Shown piece after piece: positions 1 to 8,553 of a stretch of 64,000 nt of DNA; within the stretch, counting starts at the first letter, position 1, and each line of letters starts with the position of its first letter. Source of the DNA: CAWAMD01 sp963783045 (GTDB taxonomy: Bacteria; Actinomycetota; Nitriliruptoria; Nitriliruptorales; Nitriliruptoraceae); NCBI GenBank assembly GCA_963783045.1, contig CAWAMD010000002.1:310001-374000 (forward strand). Direction: 5' to 3'. The translations under genes were made by a program, and so were the position numbers. The notes under the pieces are model-generated. The model was not told where the DNA came from. It did not search any database and saw nothing but the letters and a program-made list of their open reading frames with translations.

Positions 1-2263
1 CCTCCTTGCGCTCGTAGAACCGCACCCCGCCGATGACCTGGTAGGGGGTGCCGACGCGGACGAAGACCTCCTCGAGGACACGCGACTGGGCGTTGGTCCG
101 GTAGAAGATCGCGACCTCGTCGAAGCGCACTCCCTCCTCGCGGCGCAGCCGCTCGACCTCCTCCGACACGAACGCGGCCTCGTCGTGCTCGTCGGAGGCG
201 TGGTAGCGCACCACCCGCGCCCCGCGCCCCTTGTCGGTCCACAGGTCCTTCGGCTTTCGCTGCCGGTTGTGCTTGATGACCGTGTTCGCGGCGGTCAGGA
301 TCGTCTCGGTCGACCGGTAGTTGCGGGTCAGCGGGATGACGGTCGCGTCCGGGTAGTCGTGCTCGAAGTCGAGGATGTTGCGGATGGTGGCGCCCCGGAA
401 GCCGTAGATCGAGTTGTGGACCAGCACGCCGTCGGCCACGAACATGTGGGCGCGATCGACCTCCAGGTCGTACACCGGCCCGTCGTAGTCCTGCGAGGTC
501 AGCTGCGCCACCGTGGCTTCCTCGAACCGCCCACCGCGCTCGACGAGCACCTGCATGCCGGGCCGGCAATGGGACAGCGGCTGGATGTCGTAGCAACGTC
601 CGTCGACCTGGGCGCGGAGGGAGAGCTCGAGCCCCGCCGCCTCCTGCATGACCGCCGCCAGGTCCAGTGCCCCCCGGTACGACTTGCGCGAGGTCTCGAC
701 GCGATACCCGCCCTTGCCGTTCGACCGTACGGGGAGGCCAGCGCGTTCGAGTTGCCTCGCCACATCCGCACGCGTGGAGCTCCAGCTCAGACGGTGGTAG
801 CCGACGTCGCCCGCGCGCCAGTCCTGGAACATCACCACGTTGGCGGACTGCCGGCGGCCCCCGCCCTGGGGACGATGATGGGGGTGGTCGAAGCTCAGGT
901 CGAGGTCCGCCATCAGCTCTGCAGCCCGGTCCTCCGTGTTTACCTCGCCGTACAGCTCCTCGAGGCGGTCCTCGGTCATGGCGAGCTCGCGCCCGGCGCC
1001 GTGGAAGCAGGCCGTTGGCAGCCCGTACTCGGCCGCGTAGTAGGACTCCCAGTAGGCGGCGTCGGCGATCTGGTCGCAGACCGCGAGCACCCACAGCTTG
1101 TCCGCATGCTCCTGGTTCGCCCGCACCAGGTAACCCGGCTTCGGTTGCTCACCTCGACGTGCAGGTCGGGCGCTCTTCGTCCGCCCGATGCGGAAGCCAC
1201 GGTCTGCCCGGTACATCAGGTAGACGATGTGACGGCCGGGCACCGCCTCCACCCGCACGGGCAGCAGATGATGCGCCGTTCCGTCGATCGCCCGCCCGTC
1301 GTCAGTTGTGACCCGATAGCGACGACCGACGTAGTGACCTTCCATGACGTTGCGGACGACCACCGAGATGGCGTCGGAGCCACCGCCGGACGCGAGCACC
1401 CGATCTCCCGGCCGCAGGTCCTCGATGGTGCTGAGTCCCGCGGGGGTGCTGACCTTCGTGCCCGGCAACAGGCACTGATCCGCGTCCCCGACCACCATGA
1501 GGTTGCGGTGCCCGGCGGCCAGCAGGTTCACGAGGTGGTACTGCGCCCGGTTCGTGTCCTGGTACTCGTCGACCATGAGGTATTGGAAGCGGCGCTGGTA
1601 GTGCTCGAGCACCTCGGGGAAGAGCTGGAGGAGCTCGACGGCTCGCATGATGAGGTCGTCGAAGTCCAGCGCGTTGGCCTTCAGCAGCCGGTCCTGGTAG
1701 CGCTCGTACACGTCGGCGATGAGGATGTCCGGGTAGCCGTTCGCCTTCGCCTTGTAGGTCTCGAAGTCGATCAGCTCGTCCTTCGCACGGCTGATCTCAT
1801 GCTGGACGCCGCGGGGCGTGATCCGCTTGTCGTCGATCCCCAGGTCCTTGATGATCTGGGTGATCAGCCGCCGAGAGTCCTGCGCGTCGTAGATCGTGAA
1901 CCCCGACCGGTAGCCGAGCCGGTGGAGCTCGCGCCGCAGGATCCGCACGCACGCCTTGTGGAAGGTCGTGACCCACATCCTGTCGGACAGGCGGCTGCCG
2001 ACGAGCTCGCCGACCCGCGACGCCATCTCGTCCGCGGCCTTGTTCGTGAACGTGATCGCCAGGATCGCGAACGGGTTGACGTGCTGGTCGCGGATGAGGT
2101 GCGCGATCCGGTGGGTCAGCACGCGGGTCTTGCCCGACCCGGCGCCGGCGACCACCAGCACGGGCCCCTCGGTGGCCAGCACGGCCTGCTGCTGCGGCGG
2201 GTTCAGGCCCTGCAGCAGCCCTGCTGAGGCGTCGGTCGCGGCGAGGTGTTCGGGGTCGGGCAC
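1..2263 (-). CDS. UvrD/PcrA-type ATP-dependent DNA helicase, intein-containing, 3' end beyond left edge
   Basis: A superfamily 1 DNA helicase of repair and replication-restart type, read leftward and open to the window edge. Walker A AGAGSGKT lies at about residues 39-46, followed by AITFTNKAADEM (motif Ia) and VDEYQDTN (motif II). Motif III is interrupted after GDADQ at residue 263 by a 354-residue in-frame intein and resumes as SIYGFRGA. Motif IV-like LTRNYRST follows. The start is GTG at 2263 with an AGGA-like site upstream; no better in-frame start is visible. The exteins join exactly without the intein, so active splicing is expected. The C-terminal helicase motifs lie outside the window, so PcrA, UvrD and UvrD2 cannot be told apart. 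Confidence 0.93.
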   Translation of the reverse strand, partial: MPDPEHLAATDASAGLLQGLNPPQQQAVLATEGPVLVVAGAGSGKTRVLTHRIAHLIRDQHVNPFAILAITFTNKAADEMASRVGELVGSRLSDRMWVTTFHKACVRILRRELHRLGYRSGFTIYDAQDSRRLITQIIKDLGIDDKRITPRGVQHEISRAKDELIDFETYKAKANGYPDILIADVYERYQDRLLKANALDFDDLIMRAVELLQLFPEVLEHYQRRFQYLMVDEYQDTNRAQYHLVNLLAAGHRNLMVVGDADQCLLPGTKVSTPAGLSTIEDLRPGDRVLASGGGSDAISVVVRNVMEGHYVGRRYRVTTDDGRAIDGTAHHLLPVRVEAVPGRHIVYLMYRADRGFRIGRTKSARPARRGEQPKPGYLVRANQEHADKLWVLAVCDQIADAAYWESYYAAEYGLPTACFHGAGRELAMTEDRLEELYGEVNTEDRAAELMADLDLSFDHPHHRPQGGGRRQSANVVMFQDWRAGDVGYHRLSWSSTRADVARQLERAGLPVRSNGKGGYRVETSRKSYRGALDLAAVMQEAAGLELSLRAQVDGRCYDIQPLSHCRPGMQVLVERGGRFEEATVAQLTSQDYDGPVYDLEVDRAHMFVADGVLVHNSIYGFRGATIRNILDFEHDYPDATVIPLTRNYRSTETILTAANTVIKHNRQRKPKDLWTDKGRGARVVRYHASDEHDEAAFVSEEVERLRREEGVRFDEVAIFYRTNAQSRVLEEVFVRVGTPYQVIGGVRFYERKE
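413..1474 (-). mobile_element. Intein in the helicase motif III
   Basis: In-frame insertion of 354 codons between Q and S of the GDxxQS motif. It starts with Cys (CLLPGTKVSTPAGL, block A) and has TAHH as block B. It ends with VADGVLVHN, giving the penultimate His and terminal Asn of block G, before Ser+1 of the extein. These are the residues needed for standard class 1 splicing. About 230 residues separate the splicing blocks, enough for a homing-endonuclease-derived domain. I see no clear intact LAGLIDADG pair, so the endonuclease may be degenerate or divergent. Confidence 0.92.
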
Positions 2264-2651
2264 GGAAGCGATTCCTGGCGTCCTGACGTGGACAGCGTGC
2301 TGGTGACGCGGCGCGGTCGACGCTGAGAAAGCGGGCGGCTGAGCCCCAGGCCGGCCGGCGGCCGTTACGCGCCGCACCGCTCCGGACGAGGCCCTCGAAC
2401 GCACGTTCGCGGCACGCCGACAGGGTAGCGCAGCGGACTGACACGACCCGGCACACCTTCCGGTGCCCGGCAGGAGGCGAGGGGTCTGGCGACGAAACGG
2501 ATGCCGAGGACCGACGGCACGACCCGGCGACCTGACGGCGCATGGGAGGCAGACGTGCGACGATCTTCGCCGTCGCGTGTGCTGATCCGGCCGACTGAGG
2601 TCGGAACACGGAGACGCCTCCGCTGCGGCGGCAGCCGACCTGGAGACCAGG
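2264..2651. other. Divergent intergenic region, helicase / glycosyltransferase
   Basis: A 388-base gap between two divergent genes that should hold both promoters. The only structure I see is a small dyad, CCGAC-TGAG-GTCGG, close to the downstream gene, and a GGAG ribosome-binding site at 2642-2645. No convincing -35/-10 pair or RNA gene is visible. Confidence 0.4.
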
Positions 2652-4220
2652 ATGCACCAAGAGCATGTGATGGCCGCGGAAAGCGGTCGGGTCAGCCGGA
2701 CGAGAGAAGCCCGGTTCCCCTTCCTCGTCGGCCTTGCCGGCATCGGCGTCGTCGCCGGCGTCCTCCGGGCATTCCAGCTCACCCATGAGGCACTGCGACT
2801 CGACGAAGCCTTCACCATCTGGGTGAGCGACCATCCGATGGCGCGAATCCCCGGCCTCATCGCCGCCATGGACACCCATCCGCCGCTGCACTACCTGCTC
2901 GTCGCCGCCCTACCGGGAAGCGTCTCGGCCACCGGCCTGAGACTCCTGTCCGTAGCGTTCGGAGTCGGAGCGGTGCTGCTCGCCGGTCTGGCTACGGACA
3001 GTCTGTTGCGGCTGCACTGGCCGCATCGCGCCGGGCCCCACACCTCCGGCGCGCTGACGGCTGCCGCCGTCGTCGCCCTCACCGGCTTCCACATCGCCAT
3101 GAGCAGGGACGGCCGGATGTACGCCATGGCCGCGTTTCTCGTGGTGGCGACGCTCCTGGCGGCGGTGAGTGTCCTCGCGCGGGGTGGGCCCCGGTCCCGG
3201 CTCGCGACGGGGGTCCTTAGTGCCCTCGCCGCGCTGACGCATGTCACCGCGCTGCCACCCGTGCTCGCCATGCTCGCCGTGCTCTTCGCGCGAGACCTGA
3301 GAAAGCGGGAGCAGGCCTGGCGGACAGCGATCGGTCCGGCGGCCTTTGCGGTGCTATGGGGACCATGGCTGCCTGGTTTCGTGGAACAGCTCTCCCACTC
3401 GTCGCAGAATCTCTCGTGGATCGCACCGCAAGGTCCGATGAACCTCCTGCGACAAGGGGGCGCGATGTGGTTGCCCTCGGCCCCCGTCGTGGCGCTCGTA
3501 CTCATCCTGCTGGTCGCCGGCGCGGCCCCCCTGGCCCTCGGGTGGCAATGGCCGACGATGCTCGTGGGTGCCGCCACACTGGCAGCGGCTTTGACCCCCA
3601 CGTTTGTCACCCTCGCGGTGCAGACGATCCCGTTCCCCCGTTCGTGGACCGTGCTCGTCCCGCTGCTCGCGGTCTCGGTCGGTCTCGGAACGGCCGGGGT
3701 GCTGGCGCACCATCGGGCGCTGGCGTGGGCCGTGCCCGCGATCGTCGTCGGCCTCGCCTCCTTCGGCGTCGCCCAGCAGGCCCTGTACACCGCGCAGGGT
3801 TCCGAGTTTCGGACCGCCGCGCAGTTCCTCGCGCACAACACCATGGCGGGGGACCTGCTGGTCTACGTCGGCAACTACGGACAGCTCCCCATGGAGCTCT
3901 ACGCGCCGGAACTGAAGGAGCGCGCGGTGGTTGGCTTCCCGACGACCTTTACGAAGGACCCGACGTGGGAGGCCCCAGTCCGGCCGGAGGACGTGGAGCA
4001 CCTCGACTCGGTCCTGGCACGACATGAACGCGTGGTCCTCGTCGGGGTCCGTGCGGGCGCCCTCGATCGACGCGGACTCGTCACAGAGAAGCTGCGCACG
4101 ACCTGCTCGCTGCAACGGCGGCAAGGCTTTCGTGGCGTGACGATCTCCTTCTTTCGCTGTCCGACAACGAACTCCTCCTCACCTAGCGCGCCGGCCGCCA
4201 TATCGCACAAAGACGGGTGA
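2652..4220 (+). CDS. GT-C fold membrane glycosyltransferase (ArnT/PMT-like)
   Basis: A 522-residue polytopic membrane protein. The first extracytoplasmic loop carries LRLDEAFTIW and then DTHPPLHYLL. The acidic Asp-Glu pair and the HPP segment are the usual signature of GT-C enzymes that use polyprenyl-phosphate sugars (PF13231-like). About ten hydrophobic segments follow, then a soluble C-terminal domain of about 130 residues. Such enzymes move a sugar from a lipid carrier to a protein or glycan on the outer face of the membrane. The ATG is preceded by GGAG at six bases. It stands alone between divergent and codirectional genes, so the acceptor cannot be told from context. Confidence 0.8.
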   Translation: MHQEHVMAAESGRVSRTREARFPFLVGLAGIGVVAGVLRAFQLTHEALRLDEAFTIWVSDHPMARIPGLIAAMDTHPPLHYLLVAALPGSVSATGLRLLSVAFGVGAVLLAGLATDSLLRLHWPHRAGPHTSGALTAAAVVALTGFHIAMSRDGRMYAMAAFLVVATLLAAVSVLARGGPRSRLATGVLSALAALTHVTALPPVLAMLAVLFARDLRKREQAWRTAIGPAAFAVLWGPWLPGFVEQLSHSSQNLSWIAPQGPMNLLRQGGAMWLPSAPVVALVLILLVAGAAPLALGWQWPTMLVGAATLAAALTPTFVTLAVQTIPFPRSWTVLVPLLAVSVGLGTAGVLAHHRALAWAVPAIVVGLASFGVAQQALYTAQGSEFRTAAQFLAHNTMAGDLLVYVGNYGQLPMELYAPELKERAVVGFPTTFTKDPTWEAPVRPEDVEHLDSVLARHERVVLVGVRAGALDRRGLVTEKLRTTCSLQRRQGFRGVTISFFRCPTTNSSSPSAPAAISHKDG

Positions 4221-4342
4221 TGTGCGCGCATGCTTACGGATCCGCAAGGACACCGCACAACCTGCATGGAAGTGATCACCTGCGGTAGCGAAGCCCGGCA
4301 ATGAGCTGGCAGCGGGGACTGCTGCATGCGGAGGGGAACACA

Positions 4343-5119
4343 ATGGGAAAGAGGCTCGATCCAAGAACGAGGGCGCGACGACTGCTGGTGGTGGTGACTG
4401 CCCTACCCGCGCTGCTGCTGCCCCTACTGACGGGGTCGGCACAGGCCAGCACGACACTCGACGAGGGAGTGTCGGCGAATCCGGCCTGCGACGACCCCCA
4501 ACTGTGGGACGCCCTGATGGCGGAGATCGCCGACGTGTACGGACAGGACTCGCCGTACCTGGACCAGGCGCGGGGTGTGTTCTGCGAGGGGCAGCCGGTC
4601 AAGCCCGTGTCCGTGGTCGCGAAGATGGACACCACACCCGTGCCGGTACCTCTTCCGGGAGGCGGCGTCTGCACCATCACCTGGCGCACGACGGCGGACT
4701 ACGACCAGGGTGGGTTCATGGGGACCGGCATCGGAACACTTCTCATCACTTCACGGGCGGAGAGTTCGTCATCCGCCGTGCTGGGAACGAACTGTCCCAG
4801 CAGCGTCTCCTACGTCATCAAGGCGAGCATCACGGACTTCGGCTTCGTCGGCTTCGGCCAGCGACAGGGCGCGTACAACCAGGTGGGCCGGCTCTATGCG
4901 CCGAGCACGGGTACGGCCCGGGCGCATTACACGACCGACACGCTCGCCGGGGGTTCGCTGCCCTGGGCCGTCCCGCCGAATCCCGGCAACGGCAGCCGTC
5001 TCGCCGCGGGCCAGCGACTGGTCGTGTTCGGCACGGCCGCGGGAACGACGGAGATATGCACGGACTACACCACCGTGACGCCGATGCCGTTCACGGCACG
5101 CGGTAACAGCGCGTGCTGA
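4343..5119 (+). CDS. Secreted protein of unknown function with six cysteines
   Basis: A 258-residue protein whose start is fixed by GGAGGGG at 4330-4336, six bases before ATG. An upstream in-frame ATG at 4301 lacks such a site. The N-terminus is a clear Sec signal peptide: RTRARR, a hydrophobic stretch and a likely cut after GSAQA. The mature part holds six cysteines (in ACDD, VFCEG, GVCTI, TNCPS, EICTD and the C-terminal SAC), fitting up to three disulfides. I recognise no family. It is followed by a strong bidirectional terminator. Confidence 0.75.
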   Translation: MGKRLDPRTRARRLLVVVTALPALLLPLLTGSAQASTTLDEGVSANPACDDPQLWDALMAEIADVYGQDSPYLDQARGVFCEGQPVKPVSVVAKMDTTPVPVPLPGGGVCTITWRTTADYDQGGFMGTGIGTLLITSRAESSSSAVLGTNCPSSVSYVIKASITDFGFVGFGQRQGAYNQVGRLYAPSTGTARAHYTTDTLAGGSLPWAVPPNPGNGSRLAAGQRLVVFGTAAGTTEICTDYTTVTPMPFTARGNSAC

Positions 5120-5137
5120 GCATCGTCGGACGAGCGT

Positions 5138-5186
5138 GAACCGTCGCCGTGGTGGCGAGTACCTCTCGCCACCACGGCGACGGTTC
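5138..5186. terminator. Bidirectional terminator, perfect 22-bp inverted repeat
   Basis: Arms at 5138-5159 and 5165-5186 are exactly complementary around a 5-base loop. The hairpin lies between convergent genes ending at 5119 (+) and 5195 (-). It has no long U tract on either side, as is common in high-GC actinobacteria. Confidence 0.8.
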
Positions 5187-5194
5187 TGTGAAGG

Positions 5195-5752
5195 TCAGCT
5201 GACGAACCGGATGGTCATCGGGTAGCGGTAGCTCTCGCCGTTCGAGGCCTTGATGCCAGCGATCAGCGGCAGGACGAACCACGCGACGAGCACGACGGGC
5301 AGCAGGACGATCCCCACGAGGACCAGGACGCTCACCCCGGCGACGATCGTGTACAGCGTCCAGGTGATGTTGAAGTTCAGCGCCTCCTTCGCGTGGTACT
5401 CGATGAAGGGGTGCTCGTCGCGCTTGGCCAGCCACACGACCAGCGGGCCGACGAACCACATGATCCCGCCGAACAGGCCGAGGTAGGCCGACAGGTGCGC
5501 GGCCATCCCCCAGTTGCGGACCTCGTTGGTCAGACCGGAGGGATGGGCCGCAGCCGGCGGAGGCGGCATCGTCGGGACCGGGCTGAAGCCCTGCGGGCTG
5601 GTCGGCGGTGGGCTGCCGGCGGATGCGGAGGAGGGTGGCGGCGCCGAGGGCGGGGTGCTCGCGGGACCGCCGTGGAGCTGCGTGCCGCACGTCGGGCACG
5701 CTCGTGCCTCGTCGGTCGTCACGGCTCCGCAGGTCGGGCACGTGGTGGTCAC
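5195..5752 (-). CDS. DUF4870 family membrane protein with N-terminal zinc ribbon
   Basis: A 185-residue protein. The N-terminus has two CxxC pairs (CPTCGAVTTDEARACPTCG), a zinc-ribbon. A Pro/Ser-rich linker of about 50 residues follows, then a C-terminal DUF4870 (Tic20-like) domain with four hydrophobic segments and the typical HLSAYLGLFGG and EYHAKEALNFN stretches. The start is GTG at 5752, set by AAAGGA six bases upstream; the longer in-frame ATG at 5833 has no such site. The function of the family is unknown. Confidence 0.82.
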   Translation of the reverse strand: MTTTCPTCGAVTTDEARACPTCGTQLHGGPASTPPSAPPPSSASAGSPPPTSPQGFSPVPTMPPPPAAAHPSGLTNEVRNWGMAAHLSAYLGLFGGIMWFVGPLVVWLAKRDEHPFIEYHAKEALNFNITWTLYTIVAGVSVLVLVGIVLLPVVLVAWFVLPLIAGIKASNGESYRYPMTIRFVS

Positions 5753-5874
5753 TTCAGGTCCTTTCCTGGCAGGGAGGTCGGGAGGTCGTTCGCTGTTGTG
5801 TCCATCGTGTCCCGTCGCGACCGCCCCCGCCATCGGGGATCACCCTGGTCCGTCCCTGATCCCGTCAGGCATGC

Positions 5875-5905
5875 GAGCGGGGCGGCCACCTGGGCCGCCC
5901 CGCTC
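5875..5905 (-). terminator. Terminator hairpin after livK
   Basis: A perfect 13-bp inverted repeat, arms 5875-5887 and 5893-5905 with a 5-base loop, 24 bases beyond the stop of the substrate-binding-protein gene on the minus strand. Confidence 0.7.
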
Positions 5906-5929
5906 ATCGCCGTGTTGCCTCGATCCGGC

Positions 5930-7321
5930 TCAGCCGGCCGCGGCGCAGGGCTCGGTGAAGTCGAAGTTCTTCGCGACATCACCGGTGAACGCCTTCTCCA
6001 CGGTCTGGATGCCCAGCCGGTCGGTGGCGTTCTTGTCGGGCTTGCCGATGGTCGACTGGCGGACCACGGCCTCGTTCGGGTCGGCGCCGTAGTTGATGTC
6101 CGGCAGCGCGCCCTCGTAGTCCACGGTCATCTCCTGCGAGGCCTTGTAGATGCCCTCGTGGGTGAGGTCACCGTTCTTGTAGGCCTGCTCGAGCGCCGAC
6201 TTGATCGGGTAGGTGATCATCCAGCCGTAGGTCCAGCCGTCGTTCTGCGGCTGGCCGTCGCCGAAGGCCTCCTTCATGGCCTGGAACGCCGGGGCGTCGC
6301 CGCCCCAGTTCTCGTGCGGCGCGGTGATGTTGAACATCGCCTCGAGCGCCGGGCCGGCCGCGCTGTCGAGCAGCGCCTTGTCGAAGGTCGGGTTGTTGCC
6401 CAGGAACTGTCCCTGGTAGCCGCCCGCCGCAGCCTGCCCGATGATCTGCCCGGTCTCGACCGGGCCGACGGTCAGCACGACGAGGTCGGGCTTCTTCTGC
6501 ACGATCTGCTGGACCGCCCCGGAGACGTCGCCGCCTGCCGCGGTCGGCACCTGCTGGATCTCGCCCATCATCTCGAGGCCGAGCTTGTCGACCGCCACCT
6601 TGGCGCCGGCGAGCGAGTCGCCGCCGTAGTCACCGGGGTAGTAGACGACCATGACCGACTTGATGTCGTTGGTCTTCTGCTCCCACTCGATGCCGTCCAT
6701 GGTGGCGAGGCAGTAGCTCGTGCCGGTCTGGAGGATGTTCGGCTCGAACGCCCAGCCGGACCACCACGTCGACACGGCGCCGACCATGTTGTCGGACTTC
6801 ATCGTGTCGAGGATGGCCAGCGTCGGCGGGGTCCCCAGGGTCTGGGTGAGCGCCGCCACGTCGTTGTGGATCTTCTGGTAGGCCTGCGCGTGCAGGTCCG
6901 GCTTGTAGTGGGTGTCCTCGGTGTAGCCCTGCATCGAAACGTTGTACGCCCCGCCGATCCCGCCCTGCTCGTTGACCCGCTTCCAGAAGGCCTCCTGACC
7001 GGCGACCAGCTGCGGCCCGAAGGTCGCGAACGGTCCGTCGGACAGGTCGGACAGCGTGCCCACGTAGATGCAGCCGTTGTCCTGGTTGACCGCGTCCGGG
7101 CACGGCTCGGACGTCACGCCGGCGCCGGTCTTGACCTCGGCCGCCTGGCCGCTGCCCGACTCGCTCGCCGCCGGCGACGAGCTCTCGCTCCCGCCGGTCG
7201 AGGCCGTCTCGCTCTCTGACGCCCCGGTGTCCCCGTCGCCCCCGCCGCCACAGGCGCTCAGCGCCAGTGCCAGCACCGCGACGGAGGCAGCGGTGCGCCA
7301 CCATCGTCTCGTGTCCCGCAT
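5930..7321 (-). CDS. livK: ABC transporter substrate-binding lipoprotein, branched-chain amino acid type
   Basis: A 463-residue periplasmic-binding-protein type I solute receptor. The N-terminus is a lipoprotein signal with lipobox LSAC, followed by a Ser/Gly/Glu linker of about 45 residues typical of extracellular actinobacterial lipoproteins. The remainder is a Leu/Ile/Val-binding fold (PF13458-like), with stretches such as IYVGTLSDLSDGPFATFGP and a C-terminal region around NFDFTEPC. GAGAGGAG lies eight bases before ATG. It is the last gene of the livFG-fadD-livHM operon, separated from livM by 97 bases that hold a dyad. The ligand cannot be read from sequence; the acyl-CoA ligase in the operon suggests a carboxylic acid rather than an amino acid. 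Confidence 0.85.
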   Translation of the reverse strand: MRDTRRWWRTAASVAVLALALSACGGGGDGDTGASESETASTGGSESSSPAASESGSGQAAEVKTGAGVTSEPCPDAVNQDNGCIYVGTLSDLSDGPFATFGPQLVAGQEAFWKRVNEQGGIGGAYNVSMQGYTEDTHYKPDLHAQAYQKIHNDVAALTQTLGTPPTLAILDTMKSDNMVGAVSTWWSGWAFEPNILQTGTSYCLATMDGIEWEQKTNDIKSVMVVYYPGDYGGDSLAGAKVAVDKLGLEMMGEIQQVPTAAGGDVSGAVQQIVQKKPDLVVLTVGPVETGQIIGQAAAGGYQGQFLGNNPTFDKALLDSAAGPALEAMFNITAPHENWGGDAPAFQAMKEAFGDGQPQNDGWTYGWMITYPIKSALEQAYKNGDLTHEGIYKASQEMTVDYEGALPDINYGADPNEAVVRQSTIGKPDKNATDRLGIQTVEKAFTGDVAKNFDFTEPCAAAG

Positions 7322-7360
7322 GTGTTGTGCTCCTCTCGGTTCCCGGTCCCTGTGGATCCA

Positions 7361-7376
7361 TACTACAGCGGTAGTA
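7361..7376. promoter_or_regulatory. Dyad upstream of livK, possible operator
   Basis: TACTAC-AGCG-GTAGTA is a perfect 6-bp inverted repeat in the 97-base gap between livM and livK, about 40 bases before the livK start. The placement suggests separate control of the binding protein. The cognate regulator is unknown. Confidence 0.45.
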
Positions 7377-7418
7377 GCCTGAGGTCTCCCGATTGCCTCC
7401 CCTTCAGTGACGAGCAGG

Positions 7419-8534
7419 TCAGTACGAGAAGGGCCACGCCTTCCAGTAGTTGCGCGCGCGAACCCACAGCCCGTAGATGCCGCGGGGCTCGAAGATGACG
7501 AAGACGATGATCAGCGCCCCGTAGAGGATCCGTTCGAGCTGGAAGACGTTGAGGAAGCCGCCCGAGCCGCCCTCGGCGATGAAGGGCAGGACGCCCGGCA
7601 GCTCCTGGGTCAGCCGTGGCAGCAGGATGATGAACGCGGCCCCGAGGATCGATCCGGAGATCGTCGACACCCCACCGATGATGATCATCGCGATGAACTC
7701 GATCGAGAGGACGAGGCTGTAGCTCGACGGCTCGATGAACCCGGTGTTGGTCGCGAGCAGCGCCCCGGCGACGCCGCCGTAGAAGGACGAGATCGTGAAG
7801 GCGAGCACCTTGGTCCGGGTGAGGTTCACCCCCATGATCTCGGCGGCGATGTCACGGTCGCGCACGGCCGAGAAGGCACGCCCCACCCGCGAGCGCACGA
7901 GGTTCTTCGCGAGGAACCCGAGCACGACGAGCGTGATGAGCCCGAGGAAGTACAGGCCCTGCTCCCGGCCCAGCGAGACGCCGAACACCTTCCCGGGGTC
8001 GTCGAAGCGGAAGCCGAACAGGTTCGGCACGGCAGCGGAGCGTCCGGTCCCGACGCCGCCGGTGAGCGACTTCACCTCACGGAACACGTGGTCGCCGATG
8101 AACACGAGGCCGAGGGTGACGATCGCGAGGTAGAGACCGCGCAGACGCGTCGCCACCGGCGCGACGAGGGCTCCCACGACTGCGGCGACGAGGCCGGCCG
8201 CGAGCAGCCACACGACGACGTTGTCGATCCCGAAGCCGACGAGCCGTCCACCGGTCGGCCCGGCGAGGATCGCCCCGGTGTAGGCGCCGAGGCCGAGGAA
8301 GAACGCGTGCCCGAGCGAGAGCTGACCCGCGTAGCCCGACACGATGTTCAGCCCGATCGCGCCGATCGCCGCCGCGAACACGTTCGCAAGGATCAGCGCG
8401 AGCTCGCTGGAGAGCGTGAACGGCAGCCACACCATCACGGCGATCAGCACGACGAACCACCAGCGCTTCGCCGGCGTGGGGAAGATCGCCTGGTCACGGG
8501 CGTAGCTCGTGTACAGCTCGGGGCGACCCCTCAC
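7419..8534 (-). CDS. livM: Branched-chain amino acid-type ABC transporter permease LivM
   Basis: A 371-residue inner-membrane permease (BPD_transp_2). About ten hydrophobic segments and the conserved stretches NIVSGYAGQLSLGHAFFLG and GGVSTISGSILGA identify LivM. GGAG seven bases upstream supports the GTG start. A short ATG frame that overlaps the livH stop ends after eight codons just before this start. It pairs with LivH to form the membrane channel served by LivF and LivG. Confidence 0.9.
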   Translation of the reverse strand: MRGRPELYTSYARDQAIFPTPAKRWWFVVLIAVMVWLPFTLSSELALILANVFAAAIGAIGLNIVSGYAGQLSLGHAFFLGLGAYTGAILAGPTGGRLVGFGIDNVVVWLLAAGLVAAVVGALVAPVATRLRGLYLAIVTLGLVFIGDHVFREVKSLTGGVGTGRSAAVPNLFGFRFDDPGKVFGVSLGREQGLYFLGLITLVVLGFLAKNLVRSRVGRAFSAVRDRDIAAEIMGVNLTRTKVLAFTISSFYGGVAGALLATNTGFIEPSSYSLVLSIEFIAMIIIGGVSTISGSILGAAFIILLPRLTQELPGVLPFIAEGGSGGFLNVFQLERILYGALIIVFVIFEPRGIYGLWVRARNYWKAWPFSY

Positions 8535-8553
8535 GACGCTGCTCCGTTGGTCG

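Noticed and set aside
185..2227. 680-codon open frame on the plus strand
   Set aside because: It is antisense to the helicase and its intein, which carry clear motifs; the product is Arg/Val/Asp-rich without homology.
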